A program made the position numbers and the translations under genes. DNA of 64,000 nt, taken from Paramecium octaurelia (taxonomy: Eukaryota; Ciliophora; Oligohymenophorea; Peniculida; Parameciidae). Shown piece after piece: positions 26,319-38,373 of this stretch. Within the stretch, counting starts at the first letter, position 1, and each line of letters opens with the position of its first letter. The stretch spans positions 372,001 through 436,000 of the forward strand of contig CAJJDP010000029.1 of the NCBI GenBank assembly GCA_905182995.1, in the 5' to 3' direction. Under the pieces are notes generated by a model that saw only the letters and a list, made by a program, of their open reading frames with translations, searched no databases and had not been told where the DNA came from.

Positions 26319-27596
26319 ATGAAAGCGAATAAAAAGAAATAAGTTCAATTTGCCAAAGGAACTACTAATATTCAAGAAAAACCAGTATCTATTCAATAGT
26401 GCCACTTTGATTACAATTTGATAAATGAGAAGGAATTTGAAAAGAATTCAAATTTTTCAGAATATGAATTTTTATCTGCTTGTAGAGAACTTTTAGTTTG
26501 TTAAAATTGCGCCAATGACCTAATTAGTTAGTATAAGGAGTTATATCAATCTTTTATGAGTAGAAAAGAAAAATTCTTGTTTTTATAAAGTGATTTAAAG
26601 TAATATAGAATGTAATGCGATGTTCACTCTTCCAACTTATTTGTATAAAAACGAAATGATATGCTGAGTGCTAATAAATAGAAATATTCTCTTAATCTAT
26701 TAGGACAAAATAGATTAAGTTTTATGGATTTTCCAAAATATTTATTCAAATCAGGAGAATTGCAATTAATAATACGTGCTGATGTTTTTAAGGCTCAAGT
26801 AAATTACTTTCTTAAATAAATGCAAGTAAATGAGAGCATTAATAATGAAAAAGATATTATTACGCACATAAATGATATAGTAGATCCTGAAGACAATATC
26901 AATTTCAATGAATTTATTCGATAAAGAGATAATTAAATAATAATTAATTATGATGTATTTTCTTATTTCAGTATGCATAGTATATTCTTTTCGATAAAAT
27001 TTTAAAATTTGGTACAACAGTGTTAGATATTTAAATTTAAGATAATATTAGATTGAAAATATTAAGAGCAATTAGTTCTTTGATTTTAGAACAAGTTTTA
27101 AATGGTAGGGATAAATTTATTTAGAAGTATTATTTAAAAATAAATTTCATAAGAATTGTAAGATTAATCCAAAATATTATAGCTAAAATAATTAATTATT
27201 TAAAGAATTGAAAATAGAATTCAATAAATAGAATATGAGAAATAATAATAAATGTTCATAGCTTACATAGAATAAGAGGAAAAATAAATTGAAGCTAAGA
27301 AGGAAAAATAAAGAAAAAAAAGATAATAACGAAAAATAAAAAAGAAAGTTAATTAATAATTAGAGTAGTTGGAAGAAGATGAGAACCCTGATGAAGATAC
27401 TAAGAATTTTTGTTGCGATGAAGATATTAAAGCTTAAAAAGGAGAGTCTTAACATTTTGACAAAGAAATTTTGACAGAATTATTGATTCTTAAAAGAAAT
27501 ATGAATGAAATCAATCAAAAAAGAAAATAATTAAGAGAAACAATAAGAAAAGAGTGGGAAAACTACTAAAAATAGTTTAAATCATTAAAACAATGA
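26319..27596 (+). CDS. Hypothetical protein with C-terminal coiled coil (408 aa)
   Basis: Introns at 26955-26980 (26 nt) and 27158-27182 (25 nt) give 409 codons. The N-terminal half is a mixed fold with Cys pairs (LLVCQNCAND); residues about 270-330 are an intense Lys/Glu/Gln helix (EEKQIEAKKEKQRKKRQQRK), followed by an acidic patch and another helix. No family recognised. Its TGA overlaps the ATG of the next gene in an ATGA, which is rare for a eukaryote. Confidence 0.65.
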
Positions 27597-28195
27597 AATA
27601 TTTATTTTTTTATATCCTTTATTCATTCGTTTATGTTCACGGAGTTGAATTTAGTTTCTTTTTGGAATCAGAAGAAAAATTATGTTTCGTTGATGTCTTG
27701 GCACCAAACACTTTATTAATAGCAAAAATCAGATCTTAAACAGACCAATATCATTTTTACATGACTCTATAATCAGAAAATGATGAAATCAAAAGGATTT
27801 ATGAAAGCGAAGGAAAAAATTAACTTATCTATGATTATACAACCATGCATGGAGGGAATTACTAATTTTGTTTTGAGGATAAACTTGGCTTATATAGTGA
27901 GATTTATTTTGAATATTTAATTGGAATTGAAGCTAATGATATGCATGAGATAGCTTAAAAATCGGATTTAGCTCTTGTACAAGAAACCCTCAATAATATT
28001 TAAGCAAAATTGTAGTTTATGAAATAATAGTTGATTATCTTCTCTTAGGTTAAATTAGAGAACATTTTTAGTTTAGAGAGCTTGTATTATCACATTGTGT
28101 AATCTGACCTTATTGGATTTACCATCATTGTGATATTGATTTTTATAGAAGTGTAGATTTTGAAAAGGAAGATATTAAGAAAAAAAATATAATGA
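27593..28195 (+). CDS. p24 / EMP24 family cargo receptor
   Basis: 200 residues, the usual p24 size. It has a signal peptide (MKYLFFYILYSFVYVHG), a GOLD-like beta domain with two cysteines (KLCFVDV and YQFCFEDK), a predicted helix (SDLALVQETLNNIQAKLQFMKQ), one C-terminal membrane segment (LIGFTIIVILIFIEVQIL) and a short Lys/Arg-rich cytosolic tail (KRKILRKKIQ). p24 proteins cycle between ER and Golgi and sort cargo into COPII/COPI vesicles; the basic tail fits COPI retrieval. Intron-free. It converges on the capping-enzyme gene, 24 bases apart. Confidence 0.88.
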
Positions 28196-28219
28196 TAACA
28201 TTTATTGCAATATTATAAC

Positions 28220-29668
28220 TCATTATACAGTGCCATTTTTTTCTAAGATTTCTATTAACTCTAATTGTTTTAAGTCCTTTATAATAGAAAATCGATACCT
28301 CGCTTATAATTTCGAGTAAGTTTTAAGCTACAAACAATGCATTGGCACTTGTCTTATCTGTTCTAAATTTTTCAATTACCCAATTGAATTTAAAGTTATA
28401 CTTTAAATGAATTCTTTCCCTAATGTCTTTCAATAAACTAATTTGATTTTGCAATAATTAAGAATCTAATCTAAATGCTAATTCTGTATTTCTCAACAGC
28501 TATTCATAAAAGTTTTCAATTCTTGATTCATCGTAAATATTATTCTTATTTAAATCATAAAGAGCTTATATTTTTACAACAGGCGCCTGCAACCTCTCTA
28601 ATTTACATTCTGCTACAACTCCTTTTACACCTTCATGCTATCCAAGATTTTCAAGCCTTTCTATTTAATTTAAGATTTAAGTTTAAACTTCCTCTACTAA
28701 TTCTTTTTTAGCATAAATAAAATCAAATAGAAAGAAATGCTTTGTTTATTTTTAATTGAACATCACATACAATTCCAATAATCCAAAATTAGGATCTGTA
28801 ACAGTGATTTTATGATTAGGGCATATCAAAAAGTCAATTGTATTTTTATCTGGTGGTTTCCATTTAACTATGTTTTCATTTGTACCAGACACATAAGGAA
28901 AAGTATTCTTTGTAAAAATAAGTCCATCATTTCCATGAGGTAACAAGGGTATATAATTGTTGAAAATATACCTTACTCTATCTGGATAAAAAAAATCTTT
29001 TAAAATGCATCTAATTTTTGGAAAGTTTTTCAATGGTTGAAAATCTATGTTTTACAAGGGACCTAACTTTTTTAGAGTCTTTCTCAACTCCAAGTATTCT
29101 TAAGCACATCTCAATCTATCATAATATTAGAATTTTGATGTATTATTTGCATTATGTATCAGTGTATCGAATATTAAATAGTTTAGTGCTTAGGTATTAT
29201 TTGGATAACTTTCAATTATTAGCTCTCCATCAAACATTTCAAGTATTTACAATTCTTATGGATTTATTAATTATGATGGAATTCTAATTTTAACAAGATG
29301 TAATTGATATGGGTTATTTGAAGCATTTATACCTCCTAAATTTCTACCTGTAAAATAGCAATGTCCATTGTTTAAGACAATTAACAAATATCTCACACCA
29401 TCTGTTTTTTCACAAACCAACCAATCAGACATATCTTTCTTAATTTATGCTAATTTTGCCTTTGATAATGATTTAGGATGTGCTCCAATAAATTCAGGTC
29501 CTCCTTAAATTGTGCCGCGCAACTAAACATTAAAAATTAGAATACTTATTAATTGAGGGATTTCAATGCATTTTAAAGCCAAACAAATTCTTCTTCAAAA
29601 TCACTCTAATCGTCTTATTGTAGCAACTTATTTATAAAAATGCCAGGATTTTCATAATATCCTTCCAT
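28220..29668 (-). CDS. mRNA guanylyltransferase (capping enzyme)
   Basis: 467 residues after removing introns 29523-29545 and 28277-28298 (AAG acceptor). Guanylyltransferase motifs in order: KTDG with nucleophilic Lys80, TGRN, FDGEL, DGLIFT, VKWKPP, and the motif VI stretch FRTDKTSANALFVAQN near the C-terminus. The enzyme transfers GMP to the diphosphate end of nascent mRNA. No RNA triphosphatase domain is fused, as in fungi and protists with separate triphosphatases. A Leu/Gln-rich insert of about 90 residues lies between motifs V and VI. The last intron avoids overlap with the p24 gene. Confidence 0.93.
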
Positions 29669-30330
29669 TTAAGTGTTATGAAATAAAAAAATTTATTAAA
29701 CTTTATTCTAAATTAATCTTACTACAAGTCAATAACAATTACAAAATAAATGCCTCATTTTTGCAATATTGTTATTCTTCTATTAATTATTGATGACTAT
29801 TATATATTAAAAATATAGAAATTACATATCAGAGAATAGTAAAATAGATTCCACTTTATAAGTGTATTCTATAATAATACATAAAAAAGTTCTTTATTAC
29901 ATTCCTAATTGATAGATTGCAGTAAATAATAAAGATTACTAAAGAAGTCCCCCTTTGATAGTAGAAGTAACTTTAAGAAGAAATTGAGTGATAATCCCAA
30001 CGAGTAATACCTAGTTGAAAAAAAGATAATTTAAATAAAGTTTTCCAAAAGAACTAATAGATGAAATATAAACAAAAAAATAGAATGATAGATTGGTATT
30101 AATTTAGGTAAATATAAGAAGTTAAATAATAATTGAAATTTATTGTTTAATGAAAATCACAAATAGATGATAATTTATTACTTCAAATTAATTTGATTTT
30201 CTTTGAAATGGTCTATACTTAAATATTATTGAATTCATGTGAAAGTTTGTTGGAATAAACTTTAAGTCATTCATAACTACAAAAGTATTTCTTCTATTCG
30301 AAATCTCCAATTAATATTGATAATTAATTT
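29669..30330. other. Divergent spacer
   Basis: 662 bases between the minus-strand capping gene and the plus-strand PIH gene. A+T-rich with no protein-like frame on either strand. It must hold both promoters. Confidence 0.5.
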
Positions 30331-30974
30331 ATGAATATTTCTGATATTTAAGCATTAGCTTAATTAATATAACCAGATGAGGAGGAAGGAGCTTTTTCAA
30401 ATATAAATAACAACCCAAATAAGGGAAGTATTTTTGCACCAAGTGACATTGGATCTAATGGTCAAAAAAAAGAAGTCGCTAAACCATATGCTTAAATACA
30501 AGTAAAGCTTGGGCAAAAAGACCAAGAGCAATAAGTGGAACAGCAACAAGAGAAGCCAAAAAAAAAGGCTTTAGATAAAAATGATATATGGGATATTGAC
30601 GAAGTATTTTGTTTATGAATTCTTAGATCTAAGTGTAAAATAGACCAAAATTGGATAATAGGTAAAGACCAGATGTTGATGTATTGTACAAGCAATTAGT
30701 TGGAACTGAGGATGTCTTTGGAGGATGGAGTGGAATTGACCCAAGCTCAACTAAATGTTAAGGATTATTAGTAAAGATTAAGTTACCCGATACTAAATTG
30801 TCAGAAATAAATCTAGAAGTGATGAAGCAACAGATTATAATGTCAAGCACTTAATATTATTTGGATTTTATCCTGCCATATCCAGTAAATGAAAAAATGG
30901 GAAAGGCAAAATTTGTGTCAGACAAATAAATATTGGAAATAGAATTACCAATTATTCGTGAAGAATTATATTGA
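30331..30974 (+). CDS. PIH-domain dynein assembly factor, PIH1D3/DNAAF6-like
   Basis: 206 residues, one intron at 30604-30626. The N-terminal 90 residues are acidic and Gln/Lys-rich. The second half has the family features DVLYKQLVGTEDVFGGWSG, GLLVKIKLPDTKLSEINLEV and a CS-like end (LEIELPIIREEL). These proteins work with HSP90 in the cytoplasm to preassemble axonemal dyneins, in keeping with a ciliate's many cilia. The length agrees with DNAAF6 (about 210). Confidence 0.85.
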
Positions 30975-30981
30975 ATAATAT

Positions 30982-31692
30982 TCACAATTTTTTGAATGTT
31001 CCATTCTTTTCTAACACGCAAAGTGGAGCTATTTCAAGATAGGCTAATTTTTTATCCATTAATCGCTAATTTTTATTAAATCTAAATACCAACAATTTAG
31101 TTTGTTCAACTGTTAAGGGTTTCCCTTCTTAAGCAAGAATATACTTTTCATTTAATACTATTTGCTGATTTATTAGTTGAGTATTGAGTCCTAGTTTTCT
31201 CAAATATGGTTCTATGGAGTGTGCAAATCCTTTTAAGGTATCTATTCCTTCTTTTAAGATGATTGTTTGATCAGAAATGTGACCAGCTCTGGCAAACTCT
31301 GGAATTTTATATGTATCGCAGTACTCTTAGATTTCTTGAAGAGTCTTGTTGGTTAATAGTAAACCTGTTTCTCCTTTAAGAAACTGCAAATATAAAATTT
31401 TAATTACTGGAGAGAGAAGGTAGGAATTTTTTGTAGCGCTTTGTTCTTCATTTCTGCCTAAGCCAACTTGCATGACTTTGTTTTTGCCAATAAAGAGTTT
31501 TGAATCAGCCTTCCATGCTTATTGGATCTCTTTTAATGGATTTGTGGACAGATTTTTGTATTGAAACACAATTGCTCTTTAATACTTTTTAAGGCTTTAT
31601 TTAAGTTTCTTAACAAGTAATTCTTTCTTTTCTGGAGTTTTCTTTTTAGTTTTTGTTAACACTTAATTCTTCTTTCTTTTAGTTATTGGCAT
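30982..31692 (-). CDS. MRT4: Ribosome assembly factor MRT4 (P0-like)
   Basis: 228 residues with one intron at 31384-31407. Landmarks: basic start MPITKRKK, then IQQAWKADSKLFIGKNKVMQVGLGR, SPFLKGETGLLLTN and EFARAGHISDQTIIL, as in MRT4, a nucleolar relative of P0 that holds the stalk site in pre-60S particles. The 24-nt intron is a multiple of three without TGA; family alignment (SPFLKGE) supports removing it. The gene ends 7 bases from the DNAAF6-like stop. Confidence 0.88.
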
Positions 31693-31712
31693 TTTAATGA
31701 ATTAATTTAATT

Positions 31713-31933
31713 ATGGTAAAGAAAAATGAAAACCTTTAATAGGATGATCATTAAAAAAGATTTCAATTAATACAATCAATATTCAATGATACAATTGTAG
31801 AAAAGTAGATGAGGTTAAAAATATGATGAAAAAATCTGTAAAATTGATTGGTTAAAAAAATGAAGAATCAGTCTATTTAATTAAATAGTCCGATTAACAT
31901 GTAATTAGATTAAAGCGCAAAGTAGAATTATGA
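31713..31933 (+). pseudogene. Possible small gene, frame broken
   Basis: A frame from ATG 31713 (MVKKNENLQQDDHQKRFQL) ends early in TGA, while the next frame (DEVKNMMKKSVKLIGQKNEE... to TGA 31931) reads like its continuation. Only a 17-nt GT...AG segment would join them, shorter than any accepted intron here. Either a damaged small gene or an unusual splice. Confidence 0.3.
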
Positions 31934-32121
31934 TATGTTGCTTTGATCAATAAGCTAATCAAAATTATAAATAATTAAGAAACCAAGGGGATGATAATTA
32001 AAATTGGGCTAAAGATTTTAACCTTAAATCTGAGTTTAATCCTTTCTTATTAAATACAAAACTAAAGTTATATATGATTCTTTCTCATTATTTATTAAGA
32101 ATGCTTGACTTATTAATTTTT

Positions 32122-33638
<1,517 letters not shown>

Positions 33639-33657
33639 TAATAATTAATTAAATTAG

Positions 33658-33996
33658 TCATGATTTTCGTTTGTACACTATGGCTTAAAATTCTGTAGGT
33701 CGTTGATATTATGCTTTTCTTTAGGAAAACTGCCCAAAAAAGGGATTCTAAAAGGTGATTTCAAACAGTGATGGCAACATAGGGGGAGATTTAGGATGCA
33801 TCTGATCTTGAGACATCTTACGATTGGCTTTTATGTGGAATAATTTCTTGATTTCTGTGTTGTTAGGCTCAGTGATATGTCTATTCGAATCATTTTCCAC
33901 CATGCTCAAATTCTTCCTATAATCAATACGATTTGATTAAATGCGTATTCTCCTTTTTACCGGTGAAGTAGAGACCGGTTTTGAGATCTCATTCAT
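33658..33996 (-). CDS. Hypothetical protein (112 aa)
   Basis: An intron-free minus-strand frame of 113 codons from ATG 33996. Polar, with Pro/Ser-rich and basic stretches (MNEISKPVSTSPVKRRIR, HPKSPPMLPSLFEITF). No TGA in frame and protein-like composition. It converges on the katanin gene 19 bases away. No domain recognised. Confidence 0.6.
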
Positions 33997-34141
33997 ATTG
34001 TTTATAATTCGTTGCATTAATAATTATCTTTTGACAGGGCTTAATAGCTACTGTTCTCCAAACATAATAAAATATATTAATCATATAATTTGCACAAAAA
34101 TAAAACAAAGCAGTCGAAAACTAACTTAAATTCTCATAAAA

Positions 34142-34554
34142 ATGACATGGTTTCATTCTCTAAATATCATCTAAGATCTATTAAGACCTACAGAGCAATC
34201 TTATGAAGCAAATGTAGACTTTAAATACGTTTTAGAGACATTTAAATTTCAAAATAAGTCTTATAAGTATTCTCCTTTTAAATCAGTAGTATTATGGTAG
34301 ATTTAAACTCATTTTTTAATAGTTAACTAATTATAACAATAGGTTTTTTCATTAATTCTAGGATAAAAAGTGAAGGATTCATCTTTTTAAGTAAATTTAT
34401 ATATTATTTGTATGATATTATGTAATTTAAATAAGCCAAGATTTAGTACAATTTTGCTAAAATTTCTGGGTAACCCTAAAAATTAATAAAATAAGAGTAA
34501 AACTCTGCTCATTTTTTGTAAAATAAAAATGAAAAAATGGATTCAATTGTATGA
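34142..34554 (+). CDS. Hypothetical membrane protein (128 aa)
   Basis: One intron at 34297-34322 (26 nt). The N-terminal 50 residues are polar and Phe/Tyr-rich (DFKYVLETFKFQNKSYKY), a hydrophobic span follows right after the splice (VVLCQLIITIGFFINS), and the C-terminus is polar. The unspliced frame also stays open, but the spliced version gives the more natural protein. Confidence 0.55.
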
Positions 34555-34681
34555 TTTTGAATGTTTTGTTTAAAAATATAATTTATTTGGTTTTAGTTTT
34601 ATTTCTAAGGTATTACTATAGTTTTACTTTAGTTGTAATAAGAAAATGTGCTCAAATTATAATTTAATTGAATTTAAATAA

Positions 34682-35142
34682 ATGAACTAGAATGATGAAT
34701 ATTTAGAAAATGAGTTACATTCATTTGCTTTCACCAAAAAAGGATCTAGTTAGAAAAAGGAAAGAACTGTGTAGTAAAACCCCATAGTTTAAACCTAACC
34801 ATAGATTGTTTAGAGTTAAGTGAAAGTGGGAAAAAAGAAAAAGAATAATGCGAAAGAGTTGAATTCGATTCAGGAGGCCAATTTCAAGTACATTTGGAAC
34901 TTCCTGAAGTCGAGACAAGAGTCTGAAGTAATAGGAGTGATTGACATCGCGAAGGCTGCTCAGAGTGTGATGAAAAAACCGATAGAAGAGGAGGTGATAA
35001 TGGTATTGAGTTTAGTAATGAGTAGGAAATGTTGAACATATATAATGAAAGTCTATATTAGGACGAGGATAAAATATTAAATTAAGGGATTGGCGAGGAA
35101 GAGTTGCGTTAAATTTTTATTGAATGCAAATTGAAGATGTGA
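34682..35142 (+). CDS. Degenerate EF-hand-like protein, ending just before a kinase frame
   Basis: 145 residues with an intron at 35003-35025. After a polar Lys-rich start (VKVGKKKKNNAKELN) comes a helical segment whose spacing recalls calmodulin-type EF-hand pairs (FKYIWNFLKSRQES, EEELRQIFIECKLKM) but with poor calcium ligands. Its TGA (35140-35142) is in the same frame as the kinase that follows 21 bases later, with no splice site able to remove it. It may be a separate gene or the N-terminal part of one gene split by a stop. G+C-richer codons (GCG, TCG, CCG) than most neighbours. Confidence 0.5.
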
Positions 35143-35163
35143 AGTTTATATAATAATATTTAA

Positions 35164-36261
35164 ATGTTGTAAAACTATGTCTCGAACACAACACGATACT
35201 AGTACATATAACAGTTGGGATAGGGATAAATGAGTTAGGTCGTGTTAGTAAAAGACATCATGAAAAATCAATTGTGTGCTATGAAGATTGTATTAGCAAC
35301 ATTTAGGTGTAGATCTTGAAAGAACTATTGGAAGAGCCATAATTTGCATTTAGCATGAAGAGGGAGATTCTGATTCATATGAATCTCAATCACAAGAATG
35401 TCGTTAAATTGTATGAGACCTTTGAAGATGACACCTTTCTTTATTTGGTTTTGGAGTACTGTAACCAAGGCACGTTGAGCTCCCAGAAAGCGATGTTTGT
35501 AGAGAATAATATCTTCGATTGTTTTCATCAGATACTGGATGGAATAGATTACCTCCACAACAATAACATCATCCATAGAGACATTTAAGTATTTATATAA
35601 AGGTACAAAAGCCTGACAATATCTTAATTGATAATGGAGTGTACAAGATTTGTGATTTCGGAAGTGCGATATAACTGAATTTTGATTAGCTTTATATTTC
35701 AGAAAAGTTGGGCAACATGGGTTATGCTGCTCCAGAACTGTTGTCCAATCAAGATTATGATCATAAAGTAGATGTGTGGTCTTTGGGAGTAGTCATTTAT
35801 GTAAAAAGAGATTTATTATTATAGGAATTATTACATTAAGATAAACCACAATAAGAAGTTTAAGTGAATGAAAGATTGAATGAGGATTTGTAGATTTTGT
35901 TGTATGCTATGCTTACGAAGCCTTTCCAATAAAGGCCCAGTTGTAAGTAAGTGTATTTGTGCAAATGGTTTAAGAAGATGATGAAATAATTGAAATTGTT
36001 CAATAAGTATGAACATGAGCAATTGAAAACTAAGCATCTTAATAAGTAAATTCAAATAAAGACGTTATAAAATTGGTAGGCTTTGTTATAATTATGATTA
36101 GTTGTTTTGATTTAAAATAAGCAGCAGTGTCACAAACCAGCAGTCTTACTTAAAGTGATTCTACTACTGCTCCTATGATTCCCAATTCTATTTAAAATTC
36201 GACTGACTCGCTTCATGACTCTATTCCCATTGTTGAATCCCCAGCCAATCCATAGATGTGA
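35164..36261 (+). CDS. Ser/Thr protein kinase with altered catalytic loop
   Basis: 333 residues, introns 35290-35312, 35589-35611 (AAG acceptor), 35801-35824 and 36076-36101. Kinase motifs: LGQGQMSQV, CAMKI, VLEYCNQGTL, HRDIQPDNILI, CDFGSA, YAAPELL, VDVWSLGVVIY. The usual Lys of HRDxKPxN is Gln, encoded by TAA directly at the exon edge, so activity is uncertain. The tail is Ser/Thr/Pro-rich. Closest by style to calcium-regulated or NEK/ULK-like kinases; not assignable. The start ATG is the first after the upstream TGA. Confidence 0.75.
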
Positions 36262-36300
36262 TTAATAATAATATCAATAATATATAACATATCAAGTATT

Positions 36301-38338
36301 TCAGAATATATTCTAAGTCTTTGTCCTATACATACTTACATAACCTATTTCTTCAGTGTTAAATATTCGTTTGCTCTATTTGAAATTCACAATTTGGGAT
36401 GTTTGAATGGGTTTCTGTTCTAAATTGATCTCAGGGGCCAATTTTAATAATTGGGCAGCCAAAGTCTTTTTTAGTTTTGACAAAGATTTTTTTGGGTATC
36501 TCAAAATAATCTAGGCAGCAACCTCATTTTGTATTAGTGATTTAGAAAATGGATTAATTTAGTGTGCTTTAATAGTAAGTATATTAATGACTTATTTATT
36601 TTCATTGCAGACATCAGTTTTTTATGATTAAGTACTTCTTTGCATAAATGAGTTATGATGAATGTTACTTTGAATAGGATCAATTTATATAATTTTAGAC
36701 TTGTCAATTTGAAGAATAGGGAATTTTTTCTAGGGAATCAGATAGTCATTTGTTTGTTTTTGATATTAGGGGAAGAGTGCATGAATGGATTTCTCTGATT
36801 CCGGAATTAAGGCTTTGGATTCATTTATCAGGTTAAATAATCCTGCTTCAAAGTCTTTATTTTGTAATTTATAAATATTGAAGTACCCTGAAGTATTGAT
36901 CAATAAGAGTAAGTCAATGAAAATGTTTGCCTTTATGTTTTGTTTCAAGAATTGCTTCTAGTGTAGATACTAATAGGATTCTTCAATAAAACGTGGGAAC
37001 ATCTACAAATTTCAATAAAAGTATAAATACCATAGTTTTATTCACAAATTCCCTATAAAATTCTTGATCTAAAGGTGTAAATTATTCTATATAAAGATCC
37101 TTATCAAAAATGTCTTCGATTTTAGGCTTCTATTGGAGGATATCAGAGTATATAAAGTAGGGTACAATGTTGTTGATAAGCTACAATTGGAATTTAAGGA
37201 AGCAACACTAAACTTATAACAATTCGGACTACTAACAAACGTTTACATTACATCATCAGAATATTAAAATTTAGAACTCTAATTTATGAGGGTTTCCACA
37301 AGTTGTTCTGGAAAGGGTAGTATCTAATAATATTTTAATGTCTCTAAATACTAAATTGCATCCGATGACCCTGTCTTAATCTAAATCGACCAGAATCTTA
37401 TCAAGACAATCATATTGTGTTAATACTCTCTCCTTAAGATTGCTATGAACACCAATTATATAAGGTACTGAGACATAAAGAGTATCTAGGATTTCTGCTG
37501 GTAGATATGGTATGTAAATGCATCTCCATTGGAGAGGGTAAATAAATTATAGGAATGCCTCAACAATAGTTGCCAAGTCCCAAACTTAACTAGTGAATAA
37601 AATGATCTGTTTTTCAAGAATTATTGATTGCACAACCTTAATTATGCTTTTGATTGATAATTTAGAAAATAAAGCATTGAAACTGATATCTTTATTGTAC
37701 AGATTATTTTTATGACTTGGATTGTTAATCATTAGATCTGTTATGAGTTCTTACCTTGTCCTCATAATTTGCTTGGGTATAAAATATAATCCATTTAAGT
37801 TTGTGATTCCGACTGACAAATAGAATTCGAATAATTATTGATTAGATAATTTCTAGGATCCCATTTACCATCCTCGATCTCTAAATCTCTGCAAATAATT
37901 AAACTAATGAATACTGTGACTCTGTCAAAAATGGCAATGTACATTGCTCTCATGTAGGATTTCTATCTAATCAAGTTAGATTGTTCGGAAACAATCACGT
38001 AAGCAAAAGGGATATAGAAGTCGCTTTTCAAATTCTCAAATACTACAAGAGAGGTGCAGTACCGCAATTTGCCACTCTGATCTGTAATCACAAATTAATG
38101 CAAATAATTCTTGCTATTTATGTCATCCTATTTCTTTTACTATTCCTGTTCCAATTTGGCATCGAAACCACTAGTGAAGCACATCTATTATGCCATTCAA
38201 ACCAAATATTACAATGCTCACATTCCTAAGGTAATCTGGAAGAGATGATCCATTAATATGGAAGTACTCCATGATTTCAGTGTTCTTATACTCTTCTGCC
38301 TAATATCCAATAATGAGAAACTCAGAAAAAAGAGTCAT
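36301..38338 (-). CDS. DENN-domain protein (Rab exchange factor)
   Basis: About 635 residues. Introns at 38185-38212, 37889-37914, 37324-37351, 37232-37251 (or 37229-37251) and 37003-37030. The upstream part has LPDYLRNVSIMCFTSGF and LHQFVITDQSGKLRYC; the core has QIILFTSQVWDLATIVEAFL, YPLQWRCIYIPYLPAEIL and VPYIIGVHSNL; then VDLDQDR and LPFPEQL. These are u-, c- and dDENN blocks in order. DENN proteins load GTP on Rab GTPases in membrane traffic. The C-terminal 300 residues are less conserved. It converges with the kinase gene 39 bases away. Confidence 0.88.
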
Positions 38339-38373
38339 GCTTCTTGTATTCGTTATAATTAATTAATAAATTA
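38339..38373. promoter_or_regulatory. Very short divergent promoter region
   Basis: Only 35 bases (55 with the alternative downstream start) separate the start codons of the DENN gene (minus) and the HEAT-like gene (plus). Their promoters must be shared or lie within the 5' exons. Confidence 0.5.

Noticed and set aside
28125-28222. Extension of the capping-enzyme frame into the p24 gene
   Set aside because: The frame is open there, but a 22-nt intron at 28277-28298 gives a better family C-terminus and stops at 28220 without overlap.
37981-38229. Plus-strand 82-residue frame (MFGNNHVSKRD...)
   Set aside because: Lies antisense within the DENN gene, whose conserved blocks are on the minus strand.
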